NCBI GenBank assembly: GCA_030045175.1
Contig: JASIBM010000529.1
Location: 1 to 6,081 of the forward strand
From: Streptosporangiaceae bacterium
Lineage (GTDB): Bacteria > Actinomycetota > Actinomycetes > Streptosporangiales > Streptosporangiaceae
Reading direction: 5' to 3'
Length of the DNA: 6,081 nucleotides
Shown: piece after piece, positions 4,887-6,081 of the stretch
Numbering within the stretch: position 1 is the first letter of the stretch
Layout of the letters: the number at the start of each line of letters is the position of its first letter
Notes under the pieces: model-generated
Told to the model about the DNA's origin: nothing
What the model saw: only the letters and a program-made list of their open reading frames with translations
The model's database searches: none
Made by a program: the position numbers and the translations under genes

Positions 4887-6081
4887 TTAACCTCGGTGCG
4901 AACCTGCGAGGCTGGCCTTCGCCAGCACCGGCGGGCTGCCCTGCGGCGGCGCGGGCCAGCCTCGCGCCTGGCCCGTGACTGGGTCGCCGCCCGGCAGGGC
5001 GGGCGCCGATGTGGCCTCCACCAGGAGCAGCGCGACGTCGTCGTCGAGCTTGCGCCTGGCGTGCGCGAGCAGCCGGCTGAGCAGTTCGTCCGCGGCGGCC
5101 TGCAGGTCCGGGTGGCGCAGCGTGTCCAGGCACTCCTCTAGCTGGAAGTACCGCCCGGCGCGGTCACGTGCCTCGAGAAGGCCGTCGGTGTAGAAGACGA
5201 GGCGGTCGCCGGGGTGCACGGTGAAGGTCGAGGACTGGATGTCGGGACGCAGGCCAAGCGGTGTCGCGTAAGCGGCCGGGGCCAGCGCCTGCAGCCTGCC
5301 GTCCGTGGTCAGCCGCAGCGGCGGCGGATGTCCGCAGGTCACGAGCTGAAGCCAGCCATGTGGGTCGAGCTCGGCGAACACGGCGGTGACGAAGTCCTCC
5401 TCGCCGGCGGCCCGGGTGACTGACCCGTCGACGACTCGCGCGATCTCTGGCAGCGAGAGGCCCGGCCGGGCGCACGCGTCGCGGAAGCTGGTCATTGCCA
5501 CGCTAGCCAGGCGCACGGCGGGAAGGCCCTTGCCCCTGGTGTCCCCGATGAGCCAGCGGGGGCGGCCTGGGCCGGCGACGACATCGAGCAGGTCACCGCC
5601 GACCCGCGCCTCGGGCGAGGCGGAGACATACCGTGAGGCCAGCCGCCCGGCGGTCACGGTCGCCGGAACTTCACGCAATATCGCGCTCTGGGCCACCCTG
5701 GCGACGGCGCGGACCTGGGTGATTCGCCGCTGCGCCGCGGTCCGCAGCGCCGAGTTCGCGACGGCGAACACGGCCAGCAGCACGAGCACGCACAGGTGCC
5801 AGGCAATCACTCCTGGTCGGCCTGGCTGGCCCACGGCGAGCCAGGTACCCAGCAGCAGCGACCAGCTCGCGAGCATCGCCGTGACACGTGGCGACAGCGC
5901 CAGCGAGGCCAGCAGTGGTCCGGCCGCCAGCCAGGCCGGCGGGATGATCTTCGGCCCGGTGGCGTAGACCGCAACCGCTACCGCCGTGACGACGACGGCC
6001 AGCATCAGCGTGAGCACGCGCCGCGAGCGAACACAGCTACGGGCGTTGACCTGGCTCGGAGCGCTTAGCCCGGCCAGCTCG
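4887..6081 (-). CDS. Membrane-anchored SpoIIE/PP2C-type serine/threonine phosphatase, N-terminus possibly outside window
   Basis: The protein joins about four N-terminal membrane helices (roughly 3-20, 27-42, 46-62, 70-88, counted from GTG 6017) to a cytosolic SpoIIE-type PP2C phosphatase domain. Metal-binding and core motifs appear in order: VGGDLLDV (139-146), GDTRGKG (158-164), EDFVTAVFAELD (207-218), CGHPPPL (228-234), GDRLVFYTDGLLEARD (270-285) and DDDVALLL (325-332). Such enzymes remove phosphate from serine/threonine of anti-sigma-factor antagonists or similar partners in stress and development; no partner gene is visible here. GTG 6017 gives 376 residues but has no ribosome-binding site, and the frame stays open for 21 more codons to the window edge, ending in an arginine-rich stretch (VRSRR) that suits the cytosolic side of the first helix. 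The true start is therefore probably upstream of this window. T160 replaces the usual valine in GDVxGKG. No PAS or GAF sensor domain is seen. Confidence 0.9.
   Translation of the reverse strand, partial: ELAGLSAPSQVNARSCVRSRRVLTLMLAVVVTAVAVAVYATGPKIIPPAWLAAGPLLASLALSPRVTAMLASWSLLLGTWLAVGQPGRPGVIAWHLCVLVLLAVFAVANSALRTAAQRRITQVRAVARVAQSAILREVPATVTAGRLASRYVSASPEARVGGDLLDVVAGPGRPRWLIGDTRGKGLPAVRLASVAMTSFRDACARPGLSLPEIARVVDGSVTRAAGEEDFVTAVFAELDPHGWLQLVTCGHPPPLRLTTDGRLQALAPAAYATPLGLRPDIQSSTFTVHPGDRLVFYTDGLLEARDRAGRYFQLEECLDTLRHPDLQAAADELLSRLLAHARRKLDDDVALLLVEATSAPALPGGDPVTGQARGWPAPPQGSPPVLAKASLAGSHRG
4906..4965. repeat. Perfect 12-base inverted repeat near the 3' end of the phosphatase gene
   Basis: GCGAGGCTGGCC (4906-4917) is the exact reverse complement of GGCCAGCCTCGC (4954-4965), with 36 bases between. 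The left arm can instead form a tight local hairpin, GCTGGC-CTTC-GCCAGC (4911-4926), so the two structures exclude each other. Both lie inside the last 80 bases of the phosphatase coding region, encoding the low-complexity tail. It could slow or end transcription or affect mRNA stability; no T-run follows, so a role is only inferred. Confidence 0.5.

Noticed and set aside
5386..5967. A 193-residue plus-strand frame opposite the phosphatase
   Set aside because: Serine/arginine/threonine-rich shadow; the opposite strand carries the full set of PP2C motifs.

Overview
The window is high-GC DNA that looks actinobacterial. Protein-coding frames show strong third-position G/C bias. One gene belongs to the deazaflavin (F420)-dependent nitroreductase family, at least two genes appear to be read from leaderless transcripts with AT-rich -10 boxes, and one small protein carries a 'FVDDPRGSV' domain typical of actinomycete hypothetical proteins. 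I cannot name the species. There is no tRNA, rRNA, CRISPR array, insertion sequence or integrase in the window.

Left part (1-1597): a strong GC-rich hairpin (37-80) lies just past the 3' end of a minus-strand F420H2-dependent nitroreductase/quinone-reductase-like gene (120-548). A plus-strand MarR-family repressor (699-1133) is transcribed divergently. An inverted repeat, GATAT-N4-ATATC, covers the likely -10 box of the MarR promoter. This suggests a self-regulated repressor that also controls the reductase, a common detoxification or redox-sensing layout. The MarR stop codon overlaps the start of a small conserved protein of unknown function (1130-1597).

Middle and right part (1582-6081): four genes lie on the minus strand. 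In transcription order they are a membrane-anchored SpoIIE/PP2C-type serine/threonine phosphatase (4887 to beyond the right edge), an acidic hypothetical protein with an actinobacterial FVDDPR domain (3987-4571), a DUF4253 protein (3191-3940), and a zinc-ribbon-bearing protein related to D12-class (Dam-like) adenine methyltransferases (1582-3054). The gaps between them are about 315, 46 and 136 bases, and the DUF4253 gene seems to have its own leaderless promoter, so they are probably not one simple operon. The methyltransferase gene runs tail-to-tail into the small plus-strand gene with a 16-base overlap.

The most interesting item is the methyltransferase-like gene. It has an N-terminal CxxC...CxxC ribbon, a recognisable AdoMet-binding motif, a catalytic motif changed from DPPY to DCPF, a very acidic tail, no visible restriction partner, and lower G+C than the phosphatase gene. 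No link to its neighbours in a defined defence or epigenetic system can be proven from the sequence alone.
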